Positions 51,490 to 59,013 of a stretch of DNA of 64,000 bases are shown here, piece after piece. The translations under genes and the position numbers were made by a program. The DNA lies in contig NZ_CP084472.1 of assembly GCF_020405225.1 (NCBI RefSeq), positions 434,001-498,000 of the forward strand, given 5' to 3'. Below the pieces are notes generated by a model that saw only the letters and a program-made list of their open reading frames with translations, did no database searches and was not told the origin of the DNA. The stretch's first letter is position 1. Each line of letters starts with the position of its first letter. Source of the DNA: Natrinema sp. DC36. Its GTDB lineage: Archaea > Halobacteriota > Halobacteria > Halobacteriales > Natrialbaceae.

Positions 51490-52986
51490 ATGAGCGAGCA
51501 CGAAAGACGGACCGTTCTCCGGTACGCCGGGCTCACGATTGCCGCCGGAATGGGGGCGGCGACGGGGACGGTAGCGGCCCAGGAAACCGACGCCGACGGA
51601 TCCGTGGACGACGAAACCGCGGACGGGGAATCGACGACCGACGAATCGGTGACTACGGCCGGCTCGAGCGGCTGGTCGTCGATCCGCGGCGATGCGGGAA
51701 ACACGGGTTTCGTTCCGGGTTCGACCGGACCGAAACCGCCGGTCGGCGTCGCCTGGGAGGACGAGCACGGCGGAACGTTCGCCGTCGTCGACGGGACGGT
51801 CTATCTCGTCGCCGACGACGGGCGGGTGCGCGCGATCGATGCGATGGACGGCTCGCTCGAGTGGGAGACCGATATTACGGCGGCGAGTCGAGCGGAGCCG
51901 GTGCACGCCATGGGGCCACCGGCGGTGGCACACGAGACGGTGTACGTTACCAGCAAAGGGGACGAGCCGAACCTGACCGCGCTCGATGTCGCAACCGGAG
52001 AGTCCCGCTGGCAGAAGAGCGGCCTCGGGTCCGAGACGAATCTGTCACCCACCGTCGCGAACGAACTGGTGTTCCTCGCCGCCGACAAGGTCCTGTATGC
52101 GCTCGACGCCCACAGCGGCGAGCGGCAGTGGCAGTTCAAACCGGGCACGGTGACGACTGACGACGGACGAGAACGAGGCGATTTCCTTCGGCGCGACTCC
52201 GTCGCCGTCGCCGGCGGAACGGTGTTCGCCCTCAGCAACAAGCGGCTGTTCGCCCTGGATGCCGAAACGGGGGACGAACGGTGGACGGACGGCGTCGACG
52301 ACTGGGCCTCGAGCACGTTCTCCGGTCGTCCGATCGCCGCCGACGGTGTCGCTGCCGCCGTCAAAGCCGATATCATAACGATATACGACGCCGAAACCGG
52401 TGCGGAGCGATCGACGGTTCCCGCCCACTCGCTGGACGTCCTCACCGACGGTCGCGTGTACGCCGTGACCGACGCCGAAGACGGCGACCGGAAGACCGTC
52501 ACCGGCTACGATTCGGAGACGGGAGATCGCGTCTGGCGACCGTCGGACGGCGACGGATCGTTCGCGTCGGCGGTCGTCGATGACGACTCCGTCTACGTGG
52601 GGCTCGAGGAATCCGGCGTGGCCGCGTTCGACCGAACGAACGGAAGCGGCGACTGGCGCGTCGATACCGGGACGGAGCCGCGACAGGTGGCGGTCGTCGG
52701 CGACACCGTCTACGTCAGCGGAGATGCCCTGTTCGCGATCCGGACCGACGGCGAAGACGAGACCGCCTCCGACGGCGGAAACGAATCTGCTGGTGCCAAC
52801 AACGAATCGACCGACGACACCGGAACCGAATCGATCGGTGGCTCCGAGAACGGAGCGGCCGACGACGCCGATACCGAATCGTCCGACGATGCCGACGAAA
52901 CTCCCGGGTTCTCCGCCGGGACGACCGTCGCCGGCGGAGCGCTCGCCCTCGAGTGGCTGCGCCGACGGACCGGCGACGACGAGTGA
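51490..52986 (+). CDS. PQQ-like beta-propeller surface protein with C-terminal membrane anchor
   Basis: A 498-residue protein. The leader MSEHERRTVLRYAGLTIAAGMGAATGTVAAQ is a Tat-like signal (RRTVLRY). A Thr/Asp-rich linker is followed by a propeller with blades such as DGTVYLVADDGRVRAIDAMDGSLEWETD, LTALDVATGESRWQKSG, LYALDAHSGERQWQFKPG and TGYDSETGDRVWRPSD. An acidic linker (NESTDDTGTESIGGSENGAADDADTESSDDADE) leads to a C-terminal PGFSAGTTVAGGALALEWL helix with a short RRRTGDDE tail. No dehydrogenase signature. Intact paralogue of the gene at 26367, whose anchor is cut off. Confidence 0.83.
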   Translation: MSEHERRTVLRYAGLTIAAGMGAATGTVAAQETDADGSVDDETADGESTTDESVTTAGSSGWSSIRGDAGNTGFVPGSTGPKPPVGVAWEDEHGGTFAVVDGTVYLVADDGRVRAIDAMDGSLEWETDITAASRAEPVHAMGPPAVAHETVYVTSKGDEPNLTALDVATGESRWQKSGLGSETNLSPTVANELVFLAADKVLYALDAHSGERQWQFKPGTVTTDDGRERGDFLRRDSVAVAGGTVFALSNKRLFALDAETGDERWTDGVDDWASSTFSGRPIAADGVAAAVKADIITIYDAETGAERSTVPAHSLDVLTDGRVYAVTDAEDGDRKTVTGYDSETGDRVWRPSDGDGSFASAVVDDDSVYVGLEESGVAAFDRTNGSGDWRVDTGTEPRQVAVVGDTVYVSGDALFAIRTDGEDETASDGGNESAGANNESTDDTGTESIGGSENGAADDADTESSDDADETPGFSAGTTVAGGALALEWLRRRTGDDE

Positions 52987-53026
52987 AACGCGGACCCGAG
53001 GGGGGGCGCGATAGCGACGGTCGGGG

Positions 53027-53524
53027 TCAGCGGTCACGGGTCGCGGTTGTCTCCGTTCTAATCTTCGACCTCGATTCGACCGCCGGTGGCGGTTCGACCC
53101 CGCGTCGCGGCGGCTCGAGGCCGGGGTGGAACGGTGAGCACAACCTGACGCCGTAGACCAGCGCGATCGTTCCGCCGGCGGCGAGGATGAACAGGACCGT
53201 GGGATCGGCAACGTGAATGAGCCGGAGGAGCGTGAGGCCGAACCCGCCGACCAGGAGGGAGAACACCTGCCCGACGGAGACCCAATCGGGAACGCGCTCG
53301 ATGATCAGTTCTCGATAGGACGTTACGGACAGGAAGCCGGAACAAACGCCGAGGATCACGACCGGCCAGTACTCGAGCGGCCGGGGAAGGCCCGCATCGA
53401 TGTGAACGAACGCGGCCAAAGCCGGCAGGGAGATTGCAAGCGTCACGAACTCGCCGCGACGCCCCTCGGGGAACTGCCAGCTCCCGTCGTCGTCTCGGAA
53501 CCATCGAAACACGGGGTGCGTCAC
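53027..53524 (-). CDS. Membrane protein, unknown function (165 aa)
   Basis: A 165-residue protein with four hydrophobic segments: VTLAISLPALAAFVHID, YWPVVILGVCSGFLSVTSY, GQVFSLLVGGFGLTLLRLI and TVLFILAAGGTIALVYGVRL. The N-terminus MTHPVFRWFRDDDGSWQFPEG is polar and cytoplasmic, and the C-terminal tail is basic/Pro-rich. No motif points to function. The stop lies 40 bases after that of the convergent propeller gene. Confidence 0.65.
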   Translation of the reverse strand: MTHPVFRWFRDDDGSWQFPEGRRGEFVTLAISLPALAAFVHIDAGLPRPLEYWPVVILGVCSGFLSVTSYRELIIERVPDWVSVGQVFSLLVGGFGLTLLRLIHVADPTVLFILAAGGTIALVYGVRLCSPFHPGLEPPRRGVEPPPAVESRSKIRTETTATRDR

Positions 53525-53653
53525 GAGCGGCCGGTTCGACGTGTCGGCTGTTGAAGGTTTTCATCGCGTGCCGGAACCCGAACGGTTTCTGACAGCTTCT
53601 GATAAACTCTGTCGAATTCCGGCAGATCTCGGCTAATTTTCACGGTTTCCGAC

Positions 53654-53669
53654 GGATCCCAGGGGATCC
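53654..53669. terminator. Perfect palindrome GGATCCC-AG-GGGATCC after queC
   Basis: A 16-bp perfect inverted repeat 19 bases beyond the queC stop codon. It could act as transcription end or RNA-processing hairpin for queDEC. No T run follows on the minus strand, so the terminator reading is weak. Confidence 0.35.
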
Positions 53670-53687
53670 TGACGGATCGCGAGCGGG

Positions 53688-54431
53688 CTACTGACCGCCG
53701 GTTTCGTCCGCGTACGACGGTCGCTCGGCGTACTCGATCGGGTCGCGAACGCCGATGGTCTGGAACGCCTGCAGCCGGAACGCACACGAATCGCAGGTGC
53801 CACAGGCGGGTTCGTTCTCGCGGTAGCAACTCCAGGTGTGCTCGTAGGGGACCTCGAGTTCGACGCCGCGCTCGGCGATGTCGGTCTTCGAGTCGTCGAC
53901 GAAGGGGGCTTCGATCGAAATTTCGGTCTCGGGTTTCGTCCCGACGTCGACGACCGTCTCGAAGGCCTCGAAGAACTCGGGGCGGCAGTCGGGATACCCC
54001 GAGAAGTCCTCGCTGTGGGCACCGATGAAGACGGCCTCGCAATCGTTCGCTTCGGCGTAGGAAACGGCCATCGAGAGCAAGTTCGCGTTCCGGAAGGGGA
54101 CGTACGACGAGGGGATCTCGTCGCTCTCGAGGTCGGCGTCGTCGACCGCCATTTCGTCGTCGGTGAGACTCGAGGCCCCGATCGCCGACAGGTGGTCGGT
54201 CTCGAGTCGCAGAAAGTCTGCCGCGTCGAACTCGTCGGCGAGCCGGCGCGCGCACTCGAGTTCGCGATCCTCCGTTCGCTGGCCGTAGGAGGTGTGCAGC
54301 GCGTAGATCTCGTAGCCCCGTTCGCGGGCCTCGGCGGCGGCGGTGGCGCTGTCCATGCCGCCCGAGAGAAGGACGACGGCTCGTTTGGCGGTCGATTCGT
54401 CGGTCGCGGAGTCGATGATCGTCTCGGTCAT
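53688..54431 (-). CDS. queC: 7-cyano-7-deazaguanine synthase QueC
   Basis: A 247-residue enzyme that turns 7-carboxy-7-deazaguanine (CDG) into preQ0 with ATP and ammonia. The PP-loop RAVVLLSGGMDSATAAAEA is clear, YGQRTEDREL follows, SYVPFRNANLLSMAVSYAE and FIGAHSEDFSGYPDCRPEFFEAF are typical, and the Zn site is WSCYRENEPACGTCDSCAFR with four Cys. PreQ0 feeds archaeosine in tRNA of archaea. Last gene of queD-queE-queC. Start at 54431 (MTETIID). Confidence 0.95.
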   Translation of the reverse strand: MTETIIDSATDESTAKRAVVLLSGGMDSATAAAEARERGYEIYALHTSYGQRTEDRELECARRLADEFDAADFLRLETDHLSAIGASSLTDDEMAVDDADLESDEIPSSYVPFRNANLLSMAVSYAEANDCEAVFIGAHSEDFSGYPDCRPEFFEAFETVVDVGTKPETEISIEAPFVDDSKTDIAERGVELEVPYEHTWSCYRENEPACGTCDSCAFRLQAFQTIGVRDPIEYAERPSYADETGGQ

Positions 54432-54451
54432 AGTGATCTCGAAAACCGTGA

Positions 54452-55288
54452 TTACGTCTCGGGGGCGTCGTTCCAGAGGTCGACGTGCAGTCGCGGCGTG
54501 TACCGAAAGCCGTACTCCATCGCGAGGTCGGCGACCCGGTTGCGGGTCTCTGCGAGGCGCTCCCGAGTCGCCCCTTCGGGCATCAAGAGCACGTCGTCGT
54601 CGCTGATCGGAGCCTCGGCAACGGTGCGGAGCTCCGCGAGCAGGTCGAGGATCTCCGACATGTCCTCGGCGTCGGTCACGACGAACTTCAGTTGAACGTC
54701 GTAGTCCTCGACCAGTCGAGCGAGCGCATCCATATCGATTCGGTCGCTCTCGTGGCGTGCTTCCCACTCGCCCTCCCCTTTGGGATCGCGCTCCGCCGTC
54801 GGCGTGCTGCTCTCGAGTTTCGGGCTCACGGAGGCGAGGTCGATCGGCGCGTCCCGGTAGATCGTCCCGTTGGTCTCGACGGTGGTGTGATAGCCGCGCT
54901 CGTCGAGCGCCTCGAGCAGGGCGACGCTCTCCTCGTGAATCAGCGGTTCGCCGCCGGTGAGGACGACGTGATCGGCGTCGTGGGACTCGATTTCCGCCAT
55001 AATTTCCTCGAGCCCCAGCCACGCGTGGGTCGGCTCCCACGAGGTGTGATAGGAGTCGCAGAACCAACACCGGAGGTTACAGCCGCTCGTCCGGACGAAC
55101 ACCGAGGGGACGCCGGCGAGCGTTCCCTCCCCCTGCAACGAGTAGAACAGTTCGTTGATCGGAAGTCCCTCGGTAGAACCACCGTCCCCGGCGTCGGCTT
55201 CGGTTGCGTTCTCGGCCGCAGTATCGGCCGCAGTATCGGCAGCAGCATCGGCCGCGTTCTCGAGATCGACCGAATCGGAAACCGGCAT
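54452..55288 (-). CDS. queE: 7-carboxy-7-deazaguanine synthase QueE
   Basis: A 278-residue radical SAM enzyme that turns 6-carboxytetrahydropterin into CDG. The CxxxCxxC cluster is C70-x3-C74-x2-C77 in TSGCNLRCWFCDSY; NELFYSLQGEGTLAGVPSVFVR is the family start, and HVVLTGGEPLIHEE the SAM-binding GGEP. An unusual N-terminal leader of about 40 Ala/Asp/Glu residues (ADAAADTAADTAAENATEAD) is encoded by imperfect DNA repeats; it looks disordered. Middle gene of the operon; its stop is 20 bases before queC. Confidence 0.94.
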   Translation of the reverse strand: MPVSDSVDLENAADAAADTAADTAAENATEADAGDGGSTEGLPINELFYSLQGEGTLAGVPSVFVRTSGCNLRCWFCDSYHTSWEPTHAWLGLEEIMAEIESHDADHVVLTGGEPLIHEESVALLEALDERGYHTTVETNGTIYRDAPIDLASVSPKLESSTPTAERDPKGEGEWEARHESDRIDMDALARLVEDYDVQLKFVVTDAEDMSEILDLLAELRTVAEAPISDDDVLLMPEGATRERLAETRNRVADLAMEYGFRYTPRLHVDLWNDAPET

Positions 55289-55289
55289 C

Positions 55290-55769
55290 TCAGAACTCGC
55301 TTCCTCCGCAGAGTTCGTGCGTCTCGCTGACCTGCACGGAAACGTCGGTGACCGTCTCGGGCAGGGCCGCCTCGAGTTTCCGCTCCATGATCACGCTCAT
55401 CACCTCGGCCGTCGGCGGGTGCTCGAGGACGACGACGGCATCGTCGTCGCCGGCAGTCTCGAAGGCCTCGACGAGGGGGTCGCCGGCCTCGAGCAGGAAC
55501 ACGTGGTCCCACTCGGATATTACGTCAGTAATATCTCCCTTGTCGGCGATCCATCCCTCCTCGGTCAGGCGGCCCGCGACGGTGACGGCGACCTCGTAGT
55601 TGTGTCCGTGGGGTCGCGAACACTTGCCGTCGTGATGTCTGATCCGGTGACCGGCGCTGATTCTGATCGGTCGGTCGCGGCCGACGTGGAGGACGCGGCG
55701 GCTCCCGACGACACCATCGTCCGCCGTGGCGGCCGATCCGGATTCGCGGCTTTCGACTGGTTTGGTCAT
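55290..55769 (-). CDS. queD: 6-carboxytetrahydropterin synthase QueD
   Basis: A 159-residue QueD/PTPS-family enzyme that makes 6-carboxytetrahydropterin from 7,8-dihydroneopterin triphosphate. Ligands: His41 (SAGHRI), Cys50 (GKCSRPHGHNY), His54 and His56 (RPHGHNYEV), as in QueD. DKGDITDVISEWDHVFLLEAG and HPPTAEVMSVIMERKL are the expected strands and helices. First gene of queDEC; its stop is one base before queE. An 18-bp palindrome sits just upstream of its start. Confidence 0.94.
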   Translation of the reverse strand: MTKPVESRESGSAATADDGVVGSRRVLHVGRDRPIRISAGHRIRHHDGKCSRPHGHNYEVAVTVAGRLTEEGWIADKGDITDVISEWDHVFLLEAGDPLVEAFETAGDDDAVVVLEHPPTAEVMSVIMERKLEAALPETVTDVSVQVSETHELCGGSEF

Positions 55770-55775
55770 ATTCAG

Positions 55776-55793
55776 GTATTCTCAAGAGAATAC
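55776..55793 (-). promoter_or_regulatory. Perfect palindrome GTATTCTCAAGAGAATAC at the queDEC promoter
   Basis: An 18-bp inverted repeat (8-bp arms, AA centre) lies six bases before the queD ATG (55769), overlapping the expected leaderless start. On the minus strand a TATA-like TTTAAGTA ends right at it. Position and symmetry fit an operator for a repressor of queDEC. The regulator could be the HTH protein encoded 220 bases upstream. Confidence 0.6.
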
Positions 55794-55992
55794 TTAAAGA
55801 TGGCCGATCACGGACGGCCAATAGGATCAGCGTCGACGAAGGGGCGGTTCCCGGCAACGAGGGACGGCGTCAATCGGTGACAAAGCAGCGAGGACCCGGT
55901 ATCGAAGCCGTCGTCGTACGGTCTGCTGTACCGGTGCACTGGAGCAATCGTAGAACGGTTCGCAGTTGCTCCGGAACTGATAACAGTCCGTA

Positions 55993-56349
55993 TCAGTCCT
56001 GGAGTTGATCCTGGAGCCGGTTTTTCGCCTCGGTGCGACGCTTGCGCGAAAACTCGGGCACGTCGTCCGAGAAGTCGATCTCGATCTCGTCGAGCGTGCG
56101 TCGGTAGATGTTCGTTCGTCGTCCTTCATCGGAGAGCTGTCGGCCCTCGCAGGTCAACAGCCCGGCGTCCACGAGCTCTTCGATTCGACGATAGCAGGTC
56201 GCGATCGGAATCTCGATCGCTTCGCTCAGTGATTGGGCTGATTTCGGCGTTCCCGCTGCACAGAGTATTTCTGCACTGTATTTGTTGCCTAGCGCGGAGA
56301 GCACCGAGGTCGAATCCGCGTCCGTTCGTTCCGTCCGACTGCGAGACAT
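55993..56349 (-). CDS. Winged-HTH transcription regulator
   Basis: A 118-residue regulator with a winged helix: SVLSALGNKYSAEILCAAGTPKSAQSLSEAIEIPIATCYRRIEELVDAGLLTCEGRQLSDEGRRTNIYRRTLDEIEIDFS, like ArsR/HTH_20-type haloarchaeal proteins. IATCYRRIEEL is the recognition helix. It is upstream of queD on the same strand with about 220 bases between, and a stem ACTGATA/TATCAGT (55976-55997) spans its stop codon. It may regulate itself or queDEC. The first Met at 56373 is possible; the one at 56349 begins MSRSRTERTD. Confidence 0.83.
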   Translation of the reverse strand: MSRSRTERTDADSTSVLSALGNKYSAEILCAAGTPKSAQSLSEAIEIPIATCYRRIEELVDAGLLTCEGRQLSDEGRRTNIYRRTLDEIEIDFSDDVPEFSRKRRTEAKNRLQDQLQD

Positions 56350-56584
56350 ACTCCGCTCGTTATCAATTACCATAATTGAATCTTATGGTTGTTGCGAGTT
56401 ACACGTTATACTGAATTATTCGCTCAATTACCAATCCTCTTCGTAGAGTGTTATTACGGCTACAACTACTGCGATATCAACCGATAGCGTAGACGACCGA
56501 GGCGGCGGTCCCGCTCGAAGCGTGGTGTATCCGTGCGTCGGCGAGGGCGAGACGCATTTGAGGTCCCGGCTCGAACGAGCCGGT

Positions 56585-57268
56585 ATGAAGGTCGCGGTCG
56601 TGACGATCGGAGACGAACTGCTCGCCGGACGAACGGCGGACACGAACGCAACATGGCTCTGCGAGCAGCTCGACGATCGCGGCGTCGACGTCGAGCGCGT
56701 GACGACGCTCCCCGACCGGGTCGGCGACATCGCCCGCGTCGTCAACGAGTACCGCGCCGAGTACGACGCCGTGATCGTCACCGGCGGGCTCGGCCCGACT
56801 CACGACGACCTCACGATGGAGGGCGTTGCGGCCGCGCTCGGGCGCTCGCTCGAGGAACACGACGACGCCCTCGCCTGGCTCGAGACGGACGGCTACACCC
56901 GCGACGACCTCGCGGCGGGGACGGCCGACCTGCCGGCGGGTGCGCGGGCGCTGCACAACGAAACTGGTGTCGCTCCGGGCGCAGTCCTCGAGGACGTGTA
57001 CGTGCTTCCCGGCGTCCCCTCGGAGATGAAAGCGATGTTCGAGACGATCGCCGACGAGTTCACGGGGACGCCGACCTACCGGAAGACGGTCGTCGCCGAC
57101 GAACCCGAAAGCGCGCTCCTCGATCGGATCGCCGCCCTCCGCGAGCGCTACGACGTCTCCGTCGGGAGCTATCCTGGCGAGTCGGTCCGGATCGAACTCA
57201 AAGGGACCGACGAAGCGACCGTCGCGGAAGCGGCGGCGTGGCTCCGCGAGCGGGTCGAATCGTCGTAA
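56585..57268 (+). CDS. MoaB/CinA N-terminal-like protein
   Basis: A 227-residue protein of the molybdopterin-binding-like/CinA N-terminal fold: MKVAVVTIGDELLAGRTADTNATWLCEQLDDRGVDVERVTTLPDRVGDIARVVNEYRAEYDAVIVTGGLGPTHDDLT (TGGLGPTHDD is the family signature), then NETGVAPGAVLEDVYVLPGVPSEMKAMFETI. In bacteria CinA is a nicotinamide mononucleotide deamidase or ADP-ribose pyrophosphatase partner; here the C-terminal CinA domain is missing, as usual in archaea. The function remains unsure, possibly ADP-ribose pyrophosphatase. The ATG at 56585 is chosen as the conserved start. Confidence 0.87.
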   Translation: MKVAVVTIGDELLAGRTADTNATWLCEQLDDRGVDVERVTTLPDRVGDIARVVNEYRAEYDAVIVTGGLGPTHDDLTMEGVAAALGRSLEEHDDALAWLETDGYTRDDLAAGTADLPAGARALHNETGVAPGAVLEDVYVLPGVPSEMKAMFETIADEFTGTPTYRKTVVADEPESALLDRIAALRERYDVSVGSYPGESVRIELKGTDEATVAEAAAWLRERVESS

Positions 57269-57283
57269 TGACAAGTTCGAACG

Positions 57284-57412
57284 TTAGCGGTAGAAGTAAG
57301 CCATCCAAGCGACCGTTACGAGCAGGCCCAAGGCGAGCGCGCCCCAGCCGACGATATCCATTGGCAGCTGTGTGTCCGTCGCGAGAACGGCGGCGTCGAT
57401 CAGTGCAGGCAT
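57284..57412 (-). CDS. 42-aa single-helix membrane protein
   Basis: A short frame encoding MPALIDAAVLATDTQLPM, then DIVGWGALALGLLVTVAWMAYFYR and a stop. It is a polar leader followed by one hydrophobic helix with a positive end. It starts with ATG at 57412, opposite the convergent CinA-like gene, and has clean codon usage. Function unknown; such tiny haloarchaeal membrane proteins are often missed. The rest of the gap between 57413 and 57606 shows nothing clear. Confidence 0.65.
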   Translation of the reverse strand: MPALIDAAVLATDTQLPMDIVGWGALALGLLVTVAWMAYFYR

Positions 57413-57606
57413 GGTCGGCGATCCGTCCCCGTCCCTCTTAATTGTTCAGAAACCGAGCGGATAGCTCGTCGCTCGCCGGACTCGAGTCGGAGGTGAGTTG
57501 GGGGTGAGTGACGGCTGTGTCGTGGGTGAGTTGCGGTACCGTACGCGGCGCGAGACCGACGGACGGCTGCGATACCGCTTTCCCACTGGCGTTCGGATAG
57601 CCAGCC

Positions 57607-58791
57607 ATGGAGTCAATCGGCGTCGTCGTCAACCCGATCGCGGGGATGGGCGGTCGGGTCGGATTGAAGGGGACCGACGGAAACGTCGAGGAGGCGCGCC
57701 GGCGCGGTGCCGAACCGCGAGCGCCGGACCGGGCGCGCGAGGCGTTGCAATCGCTCCACCGACGTGCACCGGATCTCACCGTCTACACCGCCGCCGGCGT
57801 GCTGGGCGAGCAGGCGTCCCGGGACGCGGGCTTCGAGCCCACGGTCGTCTACGAGCCGGGGGCGGCCGGCGACGACGGCTCGAGCGATCCGGCGAGACCC
57901 GGCGATCCCGGAGCCGCCGAGACGACGGCGGACGATACCCGCGCTGCCGTCCGCGCGCTGCTCGAGCGGGGGGTCGAACTACTTCTGTTCGTCGGCGGCG
58001 ACGGCACCGCGGTCGACGTCGCCGCGGTGCTCGAGGAGGCGGGGGGAGAGACGCCGATGCTCGGCGTGCCGGCCGGAGTCAAGATTTACTCGTCGGTCTT
58101 CGGCGTCACCCCGACCGACGCCGGCCGGATCGCCGCCGAGTTCGACCGCGTCGAGTCCCGCGAGGTCAACGACATTGACGAGGCCGCTTACCGCGAAGGG
58201 GAGGTCCGGTCGGAACTGCGGGCGATCGTTCAGGTCCCCGTTGCACCGGAGTTGCAGTCGGGCAAGCAGGTCTCGAGCGGCAGCGTCGACTCGCTGGCCG
58301 CGGGATTCGCTCGCGAAGTCGAACCGGGGCGGACCTACGTCTTCGGTCCCGGCAGCACCGTCGGGGCCATCGAGCGGGAACTGGGAATCGACCCCTCGCC
58401 GCTGGGCGTCGATATCTGGCGCGCTGGGATCGAAACGGACGGGACGGATGGGACGGAGGGCGACGACGCGGAGTCTGCCGGCCAGCGCGGTGAGATTCTC
58501 GCTCGCGACGCCGCGGAGTCGGACATCCTCGCGGTGCTCGCGGATCCGGTCACCATCGTCGTCTCGCCGATCGGGGGACAAGGGTTCATCTTCGGTCGGG
58601 GGAACCACCAGATCTCGCCGGCAGTGATCCGCCGCGCCGACGATATCGAGGTCGTCGCAGCCGACGAGAAATTGGACGGAATCGATACGTTGCACGTCGA
58701 TACCGACGACGCGGAGATCAACGAACAACTCGAGGGGTGGCTGCAGGTTCGGACGGGGCGGTTTACCACGCGGATGGTCCCCGTCGCCTGA
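57607..58791 (+). CDS. ATP-NAD kinase-family protein
   Basis: A 394-residue protein with an NAD kinase-like fold. IGVVVNPIAGMGGRVGLKGTDGNVEEARRRGAEP is the conserved start of the AcoX/ATP-NAD kinase-like branch, VELLLFVGGDGTAVDVAAVLEEAGGETPMLGVPAGVKIYSSVFGVTP holds the GGDGT motif, and PGRTYVFGPGSTVGAIERELGIDPSPLGVDIWRAG, VVSPIGGQGFIFGRGNHQISPAVIRRAD are typical. AcoX is linked to acetoin catabolism; the archaeal branch has no known substrate. Cytosolic. It is separated from neighbours by ordinary gaps. Confidence 0.83.
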   Translation: MESIGVVVNPIAGMGGRVGLKGTDGNVEEARRRGAEPRAPDRAREALQSLHRRAPDLTVYTAAGVLGEQASRDAGFEPTVVYEPGAAGDDGSSDPARPGDPGAAETTADDTRAAVRALLERGVELLLFVGGDGTAVDVAAVLEEAGGETPMLGVPAGVKIYSSVFGVTPTDAGRIAAEFDRVESREVNDIDEAAYREGEVRSELRAIVQVPVAPELQSGKQVSSGSVDSLAAGFAREVEPGRTYVFGPGSTVGAIERELGIDPSPLGVDIWRAGIETDGTDGTEGDDAESAGQRGEILARDAAESDILAVLADPVTIVVSPIGGQGFIFGRGNHQISPAVIRRADDIEVVAADEKLDGIDTLHVDTDDAEINEQLEGWLQVRTGRFTTRMVPVA

Positions 58792-58940
58792 CCCCTCGGG
58801 TCCGCCCGAGTATCGCCGTCTCAGTTAGCGTCTCGTCGGTCACAGGTCGTACCCCGCCGTCTGCACCCCCGGAAAACCGCTCAACGGACGGCCACGAAAC
58901 AAATTATATAAGGATGATGTCGAAACGGCTGCTGACTACA

Positions 58941-58977
58941 ACCATATAACGATTGGACTCACGATAATGACCATATA
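58941..58977 (+). promoter_or_regulatory. Direct repeats ACCATATA upstream of the PhoU-like gene
   Basis: ACCATATA occurs at 58941-58948 and 58970-58977, 29 bases apart, within an AT-rich stretch in an otherwise GC-rich region. The second copy lies in GACCATATAGTC, a near-palindrome about 37 bases before the ATG at 59014. AAATTATATAAGG at 58901 is a TATA-like box further up. The repeats look like phosphate-regulator sites. Confidence 0.5.
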
Positions 58978-59013
58978 GTCAAGATTAAGGTCAAGTCGGT
59001 ACTATGGTGTCAC

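Noticed and set aside
55976-55997. ACTGATA/TATCAGT stem and a similar ACTGATAACAGTC at 63899-63911
   Set aside because: Repeated 12-mers of this kind are expected by chance in 64 kb; the stem at 55976 may still be a weak hairpin at the HTH gene end.
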